Shown here in pieces: positions 54,424 to 63,491 of a stretch of 64,000 nt of DNA. Below the pieces are notes generated by a model, which ran no database searches, was not told the origin of the DNA, and worked only from the letters and a program-made list of their open reading frames with translations. Position 1 is the first letter of the stretch, and each line of letters begins with the position of its first letter. This DNA comes from BOG-938 sp035524315. GTDB lineage: Bacteria > Pseudomonadota > Alphaproteobacteria > Caulobacterales > Caulobacteraceae. The DNA is taken from the NCBI GenBank assembly GCA_035524315.1, contig DATKPD010000085.1:36132-100131 (forward strand), written 5' to 3'. The translations under genes were made by a program, and so were the position numbers.

Positions 54424-56585
54424 GACGGCGTCAACGGATCGGCCGTGAAGCTGAAGCCGGTGTAGGAGATGGTGGATCCTGGCGCTGCGCTGGTCGTGGG
54501 TATGGTGACGTAGAAGGTGGGCGCGCCGCCATACAGGCTGCCGACCGCCGATACCCTCACGTCGTCGATCAGCCCGCCGATGTGGTCCTGCGAGGCCGAT
54601 GCGCCGACCGCGCCGATCGTCAGCCAATACTGCCCCGCCTTGGTGATCTGCACATAGGTGGTGCGGGTCGTCCACGAGGACGAGTAGTTGCAGTAGTCCA
54701 GCACCGGGTTGACCTGCGCCGTGTTGTAGCTCGACGTGCTGACCGTGTCGGGCGCCGCCGTCGGGGTCGTCGTGGTTGTGCCGGTCGGGTTGTAATAGGA
54801 CGTTGCGTTATTCAGACCGGCGCCGATGACCGGATAGCTGGCCTCCATGCTTTGGGCCATGAACACAGCGACGGCGTTGGTGTCCGCCGGCCAGTTGCCG
54901 CTCGCGCTGGTCAGCAGGTTGGTGCCGGCGGTCGAGGTGGTGCTCGTATAGGCCGACAAGGCGCCCGAGGACGAGGGCGCATAGGTGCAGTTGGTGGCGG
55001 CCACGCCGGTGAACCTCACGCCAGACAGATAGTGGTAGCTGATCGCGTAGTAACCAGGATCGAGGTAGAAATAGCGGCTGATCGAACGGCGCGAGGTGGT
55101 CTGGCTGCCGCTCGTGGCGCTGTCGAGTTCAAGCGATTGGCTGCCGGCGTCGACCAGGCCCGTGCCCCTGACGATGCCGACCTGATCGTAGGGGCCTGTG
55201 GCCCAGCCCAGATTCGCCTGGGTCGGCCATCCGCCGTGGCTGGCGCCGTAGTCGGAGTCGAGCACGGCTGATGTCTTGACCGGCGAGGTCGCGGAACTCG
55301 GGCTCTCGAAGCTGTCTTCGTACAGCAGCGGCGAGGAGCTCCACGCGCTGGGGAAGGGGTCGCTGATGCTGCCCGAACACGCCACGTGGCACACTTCGAT
55401 CGCGTCGACCTGGGCGCCGTAGCTGTCGTTGCCCCCGTCCGCGGCGAAGCTGAGCCAGTAGTAGCCGGCCGTGGTCACGTTGATGGTCACGCTGCGCTGG
55501 ACCCAGTTGGGGCCATAGACGCATTCGTCGATCAGGTTCGAGCCCGCCAGGGTCTGGGTGCCGTCCAGTGTGGTGTGGGTGGGCGCGACGCCGTTCTGGT
55601 CCGCGTCGAAATAGACGTTCATCTGGTTCGAGCGGGTGATGTTCGAACCCCTCGGCGAGCCCGATTCGCTACCGTCGTTGGCCCAGGCGAGGTCGGCGGC
55701 GGTGCTGGCGCAAATGTACATCGGATCGTAGTTCGGGTAGTCGATCCGCGAGGCGTAGGCGAAGCGAATCTCATAAACGCCGGGCGAATAGAAGGTCTTG
55801 TTGGAGATCGACGAGTTACCGGCCGAGCCCGAGGCGTTGTCGCAGTCCAGTTCGGCCGAATGGGTGCCGTCGGCCACGGTCGATTTGATCAATCCTACTG
55901 TATCGACCTCCAGACAGTACCCCATGATGGTCCACTCGGAACCCGAGGTGCCGACGTAGCCGACCACATTGCTGAAGGTGCTGTAGGTCGTAGGCGACAG
56001 GTTGTTCTTGGTGCCGTCCGGCTGGAAGGTCGACCAGCAGGTGCCCGAGCAGGCGGAGTTCTCGAAGCTTTCCGACAGGACCACGCTGCCGGGGGTGTTG
56101 CCGCCAGAGTTCTGCGTCTGGGTCTGGCCCTGGGCGCAGGTGATCGTCACGCTGACCGGCAGGTTGTTGATCGAGACGATCGGCAGGAACAGGGTAGGTA
56201 CGGTCGCCGCCAACGAAACCTGACCATTGCTGCCCAAGGCCGTGTAGGTGAAGGGCGTGGCGTTGGTCTGGGTCAGCGAGAATTGCTGGTTCGCCAGGCT
56301 TTGGGTGGCGAAGGCGTTGACCTGGGTGGCGTAGGTCTGCAGCCCGTTGTTGTTGCCGAAGGCGACCTGATAGACAGTCGGGCGGGTGGAATACTGGCAG
56401 GTCATCGTCGCCACGTTCGACAATTCTTGGCGGGCGACGAAGGCGCGCGAAAAGTCCAGTCCCGCGCCGAGGAAGGCGATCAAGGCGGTCGCCGACAGCG
56501 CGAAGATCACGGCCACGCTGCCCTTGGAGTCTCCCCAAAGTTGACCGAGGCCCCGTCGAGGGCTGTTCCTGGTACGATCGGTCAT
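54420..56585 (-). CDS. TadG-like pilus protein with long duplicated extracellular domain
   Basis: A 721-residue protein. The N-terminus has a TadG-type helix (GSVAVIFALSATALIAFLGA, then G-L-D-F-S-R-A-F). The remaining about 650 residues are extracytoplasmic, rich in Ser/Thr/Gly/Tyr. Two related blocks are visible: S-E-S-F-E-N ... YYWLSFAADGGNDSYGAQVD-A-I-E-V and E-D-S-F-E-S-P ... QYWLTIGAVGASASQDHIGG-L-I-D-D-V-R-V. Each resembles a jelly-roll/carbohydrate-binding module. The protein has over 10 Cys. It heads the three-gene operon; no other tad/cpa genes are nearby. Confidence 0.8.
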   Translation of the reverse strand: MTDRTRNSPRRGLGQLWGDSKGSVAVIFALSATALIAFLGAGLDFSRAFVARQELSNVATMTCQYSTRPTVYQVAFGNNNGLQTYATQVNAFATQSLANQQFSLTQTNATPFTYTALGSNGQVSLAATVPTLFLPIVSINNLPVSVTITCAQGQTQTQNSGGNTPGSVVLSESFENSACSGTCWSTFQPDGTKNNLSPTTYSTFSNVVGYVGTSGSEWTIMGYCLEVDTVGLIKSTVADGTHSAELDCDNASGSAGNSSISNKTFYSPGVYEIRFAYASRIDYPNYDPMYICASTAADLAWANDGSESGSPRGSNITRSNQMNVYFDADQNGVAPTHTTLDGTQTLAGSNLIDECVYGPNWVQRSVTINVTTAGYYWLSFAADGGNDSYGAQVDAIEVCHVACSGSISDPFPSAWSSSPLLYEDSFESPSSATSPVKTSAVLDSDYGASHGGWPTQANLGWATGPYDQVGIVRGTGLVDAGSQSLELDSATSGSQTTSRRSISRYFYLDPGYYAISYHYLSGVRFTGVAATNCTYAPSSSGALSAYTSTTSTAGTNLLTSASGNWPADTNAVAVFMAQSMEASYPVIGAGLNNATSYYNPTGTTTTTPTAAPDTVSTSSYNTAQVNPVLDYCNYSSSWTTRTTYVQITKAGQYWLTIGAVGASASQDHIGGLIDDVRVSAVGSLYGGAPTFYVTIPTTSAAPGSTISYTGFSFTADPLTPS

Positions 56586-56748
56586 GTGAACGCCCCGTCA
56601 ATGTCTCGACGAAGGTGCGACTCAGCCGGAACTTGAAGCGCGACCTAGATAGATTTCAGGGGGGCATTTTCGCGCGCCGTGGTTGCGACTCCATTAAGCC
56701 AAGCTGGGAAAATTGCTGCGCTTGTGGGGGAGGCGTCCCGCCCCCGAG

Positions 56749-57165
56749 TCATGACTTCAGGGTGAATCGGATCGGCTTGGCGCCTTCCCACAGCACCAGC
56801 TTGCCTAAGCTCGCCAAATGTTCGGCGCCCTCGACGATGGTCAGGAAATGACTACCGGCCAATTGGCCCATCTTGCTGGCGAAGCGCACCCCGCCGTAAG
56901 CCAGGAGGAACTCCGTTTCGCTGATTCCGCCGGGATAGAGGATCATCTGCCCTGGCGCCGGATAGCTGGTGTGGTTCTCGAACGGCAGGTCGGGATTGAG
57001 GTCGCCCAGCGGAATCCAGCACCCTTCGCCGCTCCAGCGCACGTGGATCAGGCGTTCCGCGTAGGGCAGCTGCGCCTTGAACCAGGCGCAGGTCTTCGGC
57101 GCCAAGGCCTCTTCCAGGCGGCCGACCAGGCGGAACGGGCCCGCTTCGATATCCAGTAGGGACAT
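56749..57165 (-). CDS. DUF3830 family protein (cyclophilin-like)
   Basis: A 138-residue protein matching DUF3830, whose fold is cyclophilin-like. Typical segments are TCAWFKAQLPYAERLIHVRW, ENHTSYPAPGQMILYPGGIS and YGGVRFASKMGQLAGSHF. The start at 57165 has AGGAGA with 5-6-nt spacing; an ATG at 57180 is in frame. The family's role is unknown; it is often near amino-acid or amide catabolism genes, which is not the case here. Confidence 0.85.
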   Translation of the reverse strand: MSLLDIEAGPFRLVGRLEEALAPKTCAWFKAQLPYAERLIHVRWSGEGCWIPLGDLNPDLPFENHTSYPAPGQMILYPGGISETEFLLAYGGVRFASKMGQLAGSHFLTIVEGAEHLASLGKLVLWEGAKPIRFTLKS

Positions 57166-57393
57166 GGGGTTCTCCTGCATCGCCGATCCGGCCGTCCCGG
57201 GCCGTATCGCCTTGATAGGGCAGCATGGCGGGGAACCGGAGGCGAGGGAGCGCCCATCGGCCGCGCTGTGCGTCAGCCGCTGCACTTGACCGATTTTTGC
57301 GCCCGGGTCGCCTGCCTTTCCGGCGTCGCGGGCAAAAAGTGGAGAGCCGCCCTTGGGCGGGCGACTCCTGCACCGCTGGGGGCAGTTGCGACC

Positions 57394-58440
57394 TCAGTGG
57401 CCGTCCGCGCCCACCGTCTCGCCTCGGGCGGCGAACACCCTGTCTACGTCGCGGTTGTTGAGATTGCATTCCTTGGCGATCTTCAGCCAACGCAGGGAGC
57501 GCGCCTCGCCGACCAGGAAGGCGTTGGGATCGTTGGGGTAGCCGCGAATGTGCGCGACCTTCATGGCGATGTCGTCGAAATTGCCATGGTTGCCCATATA
57601 GCCAGACACGTGGGCGGCCGCCGATGCGGCGATCAGCTTGTCGATCGACTTGTCGTACGCCTCGTGCAGCGCCGGCGTCAGCCCGTTGCTCGAGGTCACC
57701 CCGCCATGGAACACGACCGTGATGGGCTTGCCCTGGTAGGCGGTGGGGATCAGCAGCGACAGAGCGCCGGGCGTGTGGCCGGGCGTCAGGAACATCCGGA
57801 TCGTCGCGCCGCCGATGGTCAGGGTGTCGCCGTCCTTGACCATGACATCGACGTGGGGGACCGGGCCCGTCGGGCTGTTGGGCTTTTTCCCCGCCGCCTG
57901 CTGCACGGCGAAAGGATAGTCCGGGGGGGTCATGTAGACCTTCGCGCCGTACTTATCGTGCAGATATTGGGCCCCGCCGTAGTGGTCGCCGTGTCCATGG
58001 CTGACGATCGCCGCCTTGATCCGGGCGGGATCCGCTCCCAGCGCCCTAAGCCCGCCGGCGATGTACTGTTCGGCCTCGTCGGGGTTGTCCAGGGTGTCGA
58101 TCACGACAATCCCTTCCGGCGTGTCCAGAGCCCAGGCGGATACGCGGCCCATGCCCACGAAATAGAGGTTGTCGGTCACCTTGGTCGGCGGGGGATCCTT
58201 GATGATGTCCTGCGACAGGCCCGAGTCCTCGCGCTGGCAGACGTTGAGGATGGGCACCTTCCAGAAGTTCTCCTGGTGGGCCAGGGCCAAGGCCTTGAGG
58301 TAGTGCGGCTGGGGAATGCCGTCAGCCTTGCGAAAGGCCGACAGGCCCGGCTTGGCGGCGGGGGCGGGCTGGGCGCTCGCGCCGGCGGCGGTCAGACAGA
58401 CGAGCGCGCCCGCGGCCGCGCAGACTCTCATTGGCTTCAT
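57394..58440 (-). CDS. Secreted metallo-beta-lactamase-fold hydrolase (subclass B3-like)
   Basis: A 348-residue protein with a signal peptide (CAAAGALVCLTAAGASAQ). The zinc site is H-G-H-G-D-H at residues 148-153, a later His is in FLTPGHTPGALSLL, and another is in YMGNHGNFDD. This order is that of subclass B3 enzymes and their non-lactamase relatives. The N-terminal extension and C-terminal tail are long. Whether it hydrolyses beta-lactams cannot be told from sequence; other metallo-hydrolase activities are equally likely. Confidence 0.85.
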   Translation of the reverse strand: MKPMRVCAAAGALVCLTAAGASAQPAPAAKPGLSAFRKADGIPQPHYLKALALAHQENFWKVPILNVCQREDSGLSQDIIKDPPPTKVTDNLYFVGMGRVSAWALDTPEGIVVIDTLDNPDEAEQYIAGGLRALGADPARIKAAIVSHGHGDHYGGAQYLHDKYGAKVYMTPPDYPFAVQQAAGKKPNSPTGPVPHVDVMVKDGDTLTIGGATIRMFLTPGHTPGALSLLIPTAYQGKPITVVFHGGVTSSNGLTPALHEAYDKSIDKLIAASAAAHVSGYMGNHGNFDDIAMKVAHIRGYPNDPNAFLVGEARSLRWLKIAKECNLNNRDVDRVFAARGETVGADGH

Positions 58441-58573
58441 CGATAGTCCTCCCAGGGCGCCATCCGCTCTTGTCCGACGGCCGATGCGCGCAAGCCTTGC
58501 CTGTGGAAGCACCCGGACCGGGCAAATGCAAACGCCCTTACCGTTCGATTACAGGAGGCGGATCTGCAACGAA

Positions 58574-58613
58574 GAAGCCCCCGGCCTGACAAGGCCGAGG
58601 GCTTCCGTTTTTT
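58574..58613 (+). terminator. Strong hairpin with T6 tract
   Basis: A 14-bp stem (58574-58587 with 58592-58605, one mismatch) and a 4-nt loop, followed on the + strand by C-G-TTTTTT. On the - strand the same hairpin is followed by TTCTTCGTT. No + strand gene ends within several kb upstream, so it probably serves the - strand transcript carrying the tiny ORF at 58674-58736. The surrounding 443-bp gap (58441-58883) otherwise shows nothing. Confidence 0.7.
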
Positions 58614-58673
58614 GGGCTTGGGTGAGGCTCACGCCCCACTGACGCCCAGCATTTGTCCGCGAGGGCGCTGGGG

Positions 58674-58736
58674 TCAGCGAAGACCTTTAACCTCAACGGA
58701 GAGTTCCAGCGCGCCTTTGGTTGACAAATGAGACAC
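58674..58736 (-). CDS. Possible 20-residue ORF with an exceptional ribosome-binding site
   Basis: GTG to TGA, encoding MSHLSTKGALELSVEVKGLR. The start is preceded by GAAAGGAGGTGATCC, a 15-nt perfect complement to the 3' tail of 16S rRNA, with spacing suitable for GTG. A terminator-like hairpin follows about 70 nt downstream. Alternatively the site may not drive translation, and the transcript may be a small RNA. Evidence is the site and hairpin only. Confidence 0.4.
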   Translation of the reverse strand: MSHLSTKGALELSVEVKGLR

Positions 58737-58737
58737 T

Positions 58738-58752
58738 GGATCACCTCCTTTC
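58738..58752 (-). promoter_or_regulatory. Extended Shine-Dalgarno, perfect complement of 16S 3' tail
   Basis: On the + strand this reads GGATCACCTCCTTTC, preceded by C-T, thus 17 nt identical to the 16S rRNA 3' end. Ordinary ribosome-binding sites pair over 4-8 nt. The neighbouring bases do not resemble 16S sequence, so it is not a rRNA gene remnant of any length. Confidence 0.6.
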
Positions 58753-58883
58753 AATGGTTGCTCGACGCAGCCAATGTAGGAACGGACGGGCCGAGCCGAA
58801 AGTCACAACCCCTTGTTCGGGCGGACCCAATTTAGCGGATGATCAAATGTTAGGCGCGCGTTTGCGCCCGTTTCGGCCGGGCC

Positions 58884-60242
58884 TTAACGCAGGAGGTGTG
58901 GCGCGTCGCCCGGCGGCGTCTGGGTCAGGGCAAGGCCCTTGGCGGGCTCGGACACCAAGGCGTCGATGCGGGCCTTCTCGACCTTAAAGGCGGCCAGTTC
59001 CTTGCCGCCCAGAACGGCGCTGGCCGGGGTCTTGACGTCGGCCGGGTTGACCTTCTTGCCGCCGATGATGATCTCGTAGTGCAGATGTGGACCGGTCGAC
59101 AGTCCGGTCGAGCCGACGTAGGCGACCACCTGCCCCTGATGCACATGCTGGCCCGGTTTCACCGCCCAGCCGGACAAGTGGCCGTAGCCGGTCTCGTATT
59201 GCGCGTTGTGGCGGATCTGCAGCCAGCGACCATAGCCGCCCGCCCACTGGGCCTTTTCGACCACCCCGTCTCCGGCGGCGAACACCGGCGTGCCGACCGG
59301 GGCGCCGAAGTCGATTCCGGTGTGCATGCGGGTGAAACCCAGGATGGGGTGGAAGCGCATGCCGAAGCTCGAGGTGATGCGCGCGCTGTCGAGCGGCGTG
59401 CGCAGCAGGAAGCCGCGGATGTTCTTGCCCATCTCGTCGAAATAGTCGGCCTGGGTCGCGCCCGGGGCCTTGAACCGGTAGAATCGGCTGGCGCCCGCCT
59501 TGGCCTGGATCTCGGCGTAGAGCAGATCTCCGGTCTGGACGGTCCGGCCGCTTTCGGTGACCTGGCGGTCGAACACCATGCTGAACTTGTCGCCAGGATG
59601 GATGTCGCGGCTGAAGTCGAGCTTGTGCGCGAACAGCTTGACCACCTGAGCGGTCAGCTCGGGCGTGGCGCCGGCTTTCTCGGCGGATTCGTAAAGCGAC
59701 CCGTTCAGGGCGCCCTGCGCCACGTAGGTCTGAGCGCTGACCTTTTCGTTCAACTGGCGCAGATGCAGCACGCCGTCGAAGGCGCGCGCCAGGGTCACTG
59801 CGCTGGCGGGACCGGTGCGCAGGGATAGGCCCAACAGGCGGGCCGGGCCGCCGGCGCCTTGAGGACGCGCGATGGCGGCCTCGAACGCCAGACCGGCCTT
59901 GATGTTGACCGTGTCGAACGCCTGGCCCAAGGCGCGCACCGCCTGCTGGGCCTCCTGCTGGCCGACGCCGGCGCGGCGCACCGCCGATTCGAAGGTTTCA
60001 CCCGGCGCCACCTTGATGGCGATGCTGATCGGTTGGGCGAAGCCGGGCTGGGTCTCGGCCTGGGCGAAGGCTTGACGTTCGATCTTTGACAGGGCGGAAG
60101 GATCCAGGTCGCCCGCGGCCGGCGCGCTCTGATGGCGGCTGGCGATCTGCCAGGCCAACACCACGGCGGTGCAACCGGCGAGAACCACGACAGCCCGCGG
60201 AGCCAGGCGCACAGCGGGCTGACGCGGATCGAATTCCTGCAT
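58884..60242 (-). CDS. M23 family metallopeptidase (LytM)
   Basis: A 452-residue envelope peptidase. One N-terminal membrane helix (about residues 18-32) anchors it. The M23 domain lies near residues 310-425 with zinc ligands in MHTGIDFGAPVGTPVF and GPHLHYEIIIGG. The middle has an OapA/LysM-like region. It should cleave or, if inactive, regulate cell-wall peptide cross-links; the H-x-H and H-x(n)-D ligands are present, so activity is likely. ATG at 60242 has GGGGAA upstream. Confidence 0.9.
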   Translation of the reverse strand: MQEFDPRQPAVRLAPRAVVVLAGCTAVVLAWQIASRHQSAPAAGDLDPSALSKIERQAFAQAETQPGFAQPISIAIKVAPGETFESAVRRAGVGQQEAQQAVRALGQAFDTVNIKAGLAFEAAIARPQGAGGPARLLGLSLRTGPASAVTLARAFDGVLHLRQLNEKVSAQTYVAQGALNGSLYESAEKAGATPELTAQVVKLFAHKLDFSRDIHPGDKFSMVFDRQVTESGRTVQTGDLLYAEIQAKAGASRFYRFKAPGATQADYFDEMGKNIRGFLLRTPLDSARITSSFGMRFHPILGFTRMHTGIDFGAPVGTPVFAAGDGVVEKAQWAGGYGRWLQIRHNAQYETGYGHLSGWAVKPGQHVHQGQVVAYVGSTGLSTGPHLHYEIIIGGKKVNPADVKTPASAVLGGKELAAFKVEKARIDALVSEPAKGLALTQTPPGDAPHLLR

Positions 60243-60473
60243 TCTTCCCCCGACTAGACAGGCGGCGCCGGCCAACCCAACAAGGCCCTTCCATAGGGTG
60301 GCCTAAACCGGACCTGGTGTTTAGACGCAATTGAGAACTGTGACAATCCGACCGTCCCCAGAGCGCTGCTCGAGTCTTTTTGGGCATCCCCTCACATCGC
60401 CATCATCTTGGCGATCCCCGAGCTTATGGGGGACGATATGGGCCAGTCGTGCTCGCCGTGCGGGCCGCCCGTC

Positions 60474-63278
60474 CTAGGCGATGGAGCGAGCAAGTCGCTC
60501 GGGGCTGGCGTCCAAGGCCTGCGCAGCGGCGGTCATGAGCGCCTCGGCGTTGACCGGCTTGGCCACCTGGTCGTCGAACAGGCCCGCGGGCAGATCGGTA
60601 GTGACGTCAGCCGTGAAGGCCAGGATCGGCGTGTGCCGATTGGGTCCCTGTCCGCCGCGCAGGCGCCTCGCCGCCGATATCCCGTCCTCATTGGGCATTT
60701 TGAGGTCCATCAGGATCATGTCGAACTGCGATTGCTGCGCCAGCCGCACCGCCTCCGCGCCGTCGGCGGCCTCGGTGATCTGAGCCCCGTAGGCGCCAAG
60801 CATGGCGCTGACTAGGGCGCGGTTGGCGGGGTTGTCATCGGCCACCAGCACGCGGCTGCCGGGTGGTATGGCCCTGAGCGCCGCCTTCTTCGCCGCCTGC
60901 GGCGCAACGCAAATCGGCGCGGGGATCGAGAACCAGAAACGCGAGCCCTCGCCCGGTCGGCTTTCCAGGCCGATCTCGCCGCCCATGGCTTGGATCAAAG
61001 CCTTGCAGATCGCCAGGCCCAGGCCCGAGCCGCTGCGGACATGCACGGAATCCTCGTCCTGGGTGAAGCGATCGAACAGCCGCGCGGCGCAGTCGTCTTC
61101 GATGCCGGGGCCGGTGTCCGACACCGAGCCCTCGAGGCGCTCTTGCTTGGCGTCATAGGTCAGGTCCAGTCGCACTTCGCCCGCGTCGGTAAACTTCATG
61201 GCGTTGCCCATGAGGTTGAGCAGGACCTGGCGCACGCGGTCGCTGTCGATGCGCACCCACTGCGGCAGGCCATCCAGGCCGCCGACCTCCAGATCCAGGT
61301 CTTTTTGCGCGGCTTGCAGGCCGAACAGGGCCGCCACCTCGCGGGCGACGGCGGCGGGATCGGAGGGGCGGGGCTTGATCGACACCCGGCCGGCTTCGAG
61401 CTTGGAGAAATCGAGGATGTCGTTGACCGTGGTCAGCAGGGCCTCGCCGCCGCTGAGGACGCGGTCCAGATAGACGTGCGTCGTGTCGGACAATTCGGGT
61501 TGAGCGTGGATCAGGCGCGCGAAGCCCAGCACGGCGGTGAGCGGTGTGCGCAGTTCGTGACTCATGTTGGCCAGGAACTCGGCCTTGGCCTGAGTGGCGG
61601 CTTCCGCGTCAGCGCGGGCGCGCTGCAGGGCCAACCCAGCCTCGTGGCTCGCCGTCACGTCGCGCACCATCGAATTGAACCCCTTCACCGCGCCAGTCTT
61701 GCCGTCGAGGATCAGGGTGGGCCGCCCTTCCAGATGGATTTCCCGCCCATCCGCGCGCGTGATTGCATAGCGGATCGGCGCCGGCGAATGCAGGACCCCA
61801 TCGGCGGCCTGTTGGCGCACCTGAGCGACCAGCGCGTCGCGCATCGTCGGGTCGATGAAGTCCTGCCAGAATTTGCCGATGATCGCCTCGGGCGGGTAGC
61901 CCGTCAGCTCGCGGCACGCGGGCGAGATGTAGGTGACGCGGCCGTCAGTGTCGTATTGCAGCATCATGTCGCTGGTGTTCTCGGCCAGCAGACGGTAGCT
62001 CGCCTCGCTGCGCGCCAGCGCCAACTGCGCCAGGCGCTGTTCGGTTATATCGACCAGGGTTCCAATCGCGGCGACGATCTCGCCGCGCGGTCCGTATTTC
62101 GCCGCCCCGCCCGTGCGGACGTAGCGAATCTCGCCGTCCAGCCGCCGGATCCTGATGACCTCTGGGGTCATGGGCTCGCCCGTGGTCAGCAACCGTTCCA
62201 GCTGTTGGGCGCGGTCGTCGCGGTCCCCATCGTGGATCATCTGCTGCACCGCCTGCAGGTCCACCGGCTGGTCTGGCTTGAGGCCGTAAATGGCGTACAT
62301 CTGCGGGGACCAGGTGAGCTGGCGCGTGCGCGCGTCCACGCGCCAGTGGCCCAGGCCGCCGATCTGTTCGGCCACGGCCGCGCGCTGAGCCTGGGCCTGG
62401 GCCTCGTAAAGGGCCTTGGCGAACTCGGTCACGTCTTGCAGCACGCCGAACATGGCGATGGGCGTGCCCTGTCCGTCCAGCCGGCAAACGGCGCGCGCAA
62501 CCACGTGCCGCTCTTCGCCGTCAGGTCTGCGAAAGCGGATTTCGATGTTTAGTCCGGTGCGCGCAGAAACCGCTTGTTCGACCGCGGCGGCGATCTTGTC
62601 GCGCTGGCCGGGTTCGCACAATCCCATCACGCCTTTGAGGCCTGGGGTGAACGTCTCGCGGTCCACGCCGTAGATCTTGTACATCGCGTCCGACCAGACC
62701 GATTTGCCGGTGGTCAGGTCCATCCGCCAGCGGCCCAGTCCTGCAACCTCTTCGGCCAGCGCGAGCAGATCGTGCTTTTCCTCGATTTCCAGTTTTGACC
62801 GACGAAGCTCGATCTCGTTCACCACCAGCGCCGCAAGATGCTTCAAGGCGTCCAGCTTGGCCGACTTCGGCGTGGGCCGCTTTTTGGTGTCGATGACGCA
62901 CAGCGTGCCAAGATTGGCCCCATCCGGCGTGGTGAGAACCGCGCCGGCGTAGAACCTTATGCCGGGCGCGCCGGTCACCAGCGGATTGTCGCGAAAGCGC
63001 TTATCGGCGGCGGCGTTCTCCACCACCATCACCGAACTGGCGGCGCCTTCGATGGCGTGCGCGCAGAAGGCCCATTTGCGGTCGGTCGAGCAGGCGTCCA
63101 GGCCGACCTTCGCCTTGAACCACTGCCGGTCGGCGTCGACGAGCGAGATCAGGGCGATTGGCGCGTCAAACAGTTCAGCCGCAAGGGCGACGAACCGGTC
63201 AAAGGACTCTTCAGCGGGCGTGTCCAAGATGCCACAGCGCTGCAGGGCGCTGAGGCGCTTCATTTCCGCTAGATGCAT
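60474..63278 (-). CDS. Hybrid sensor histidine kinase (GAF, three PAS, receiver)
   Basis: A 934-residue soluble hybrid kinase. Order: GAF (about 17-160), three PAS domains (about 165-290, 295-415 and 425-545), HisKA with the phospho-His about residue 573 (FLANMSHELRTPLTAVLGFA), HATPase (VLLNLMGNAMKFTDAG, SDTGPGIEDD, SGSGLGLAICKAL), and a C-terminal receiver (about 809-934, D858 in ILMDLKMP). No membrane segments, so it reads a cytoplasmic signal. It lies beside ctrA; any role in the CtrA phosphorelay is not shown. Confidence 0.93.
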   Translation of the reverse strand: MHLAEMKRLSALQRCGILDTPAEESFDRFVALAAELFDAPIALISLVDADRQWFKAKVGLDACSTDRKWAFCAHAIEGAASSVMVVENAAADKRFRDNPLVTGAPGIRFYAGAVLTTPDGANLGTLCVIDTKKRPTPKSAKLDALKHLAALVVNEIELRRSKLEIEEKHDLLALAEEVAGLGRWRMDLTTGKSVWSDAMYKIYGVDRETFTPGLKGVMGLCEPGQRDKIAAAVEQAVSARTGLNIEIRFRRPDGEERHVVARAVCRLDGQGTPIAMFGVLQDVTEFAKALYEAQAQAQRAAVAEQIGGLGHWRVDARTRQLTWSPQMYAIYGLKPDQPVDLQAVQQMIHDGDRDDRAQQLERLLTTGEPMTPEVIRIRRLDGEIRYVRTGGAAKYGPRGEIVAAIGTLVDITEQRLAQLALARSEASYRLLAENTSDMMLQYDTDGRVTYISPACRELTGYPPEAIIGKFWQDFIDPTMRDALVAQVRQQAADGVLHSPAPIRYAITRADGREIHLEGRPTLILDGKTGAVKGFNSMVRDVTASHEAGLALQRARADAEAATQAKAEFLANMSHELRTPLTAVLGFARLIHAQPELSDTTHVYLDRVLSGGEALLTTVNDILDFSKLEAGRVSIKPRPSDPAAVAREVAALFGLQAAQKDLDLEVGGLDGLPQWVRIDSDRVRQVLLNLMGNAMKFTDAGEVRLDLTYDAKQERLEGSVSDTGPGIEDDCAARLFDRFTQDEDSVHVRSGSGLGLAICKALIQAMGGEIGLESRPGEGSRFWFSIPAPICVAPQAAKKAALRAIPPGSRVLVADDNPANRALVSAMLGAYGAQITEAADGAEAVRLAQQSQFDMILMDLKMPNEDGISAARRLRGGQGPNRHTPILAFTADVTTDLPAGLFDDQVAKPVNAEALMTAAAQALDASPERLARSIA

Positions 63279-63420
63279 TGGGCGCTTTCCTATCGGGCGA
63301 ACCTTGGCCCGGACGACTGCATGAAGCGTTAAACGGGGGTGCGGCAGGCTGCCGCAGGTCCTCAGGGCAGGCGCCTAGGGGCAGGCGCTCAGGTGCGACG
63401 AGGACTATCGCGGCCTAAAA

Positions 63421-63448
63421 GCAAAACGCCCGCCGAAAGGGCGGGCGT
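63421..63448 (-). terminator. Intrinsic terminator of ctrA
   Basis: A 9-bp GC-rich stem (63426-63434 with 63440-63448) and 5-nt loop, followed on the - strand by TTTTGCTTTT. It lies 44 nt past the ctrA stop. Confidence 0.85.
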
Positions 63449-63476
63449 CAGGCGTCTCGGGCGTCAGGCGTCTCGG
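63445..63476. repeat. Exact 16-bp tandem repeat
   Basis: GCGTCAGGCGTCTCGG occurs twice head to tail (63445-63460 and 63461-63476), between the ctrA stop and its terminator; the first copy overlaps the terminator stem. Probably a slippage duplication in the 3' untranslated region. Confidence 0.85.
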
Positions 63477-63491
63477 CCGGTCGGCCTGGGA

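Noticed and set aside
58736..58752. 16S rRNA gene fragment on the + strand
   Set aside because: Only 17 nt match the 16S 3' end; the bases before them do not resemble 16S sequence. It is treated as a complementary ribosome-binding site on the other strand.
63445..63476. CRISPR-like or phage attachment repeat
   Set aside because: Only two adjacent copies without spacers, inside a 3' untranslated region; a slippage duplication explains it.
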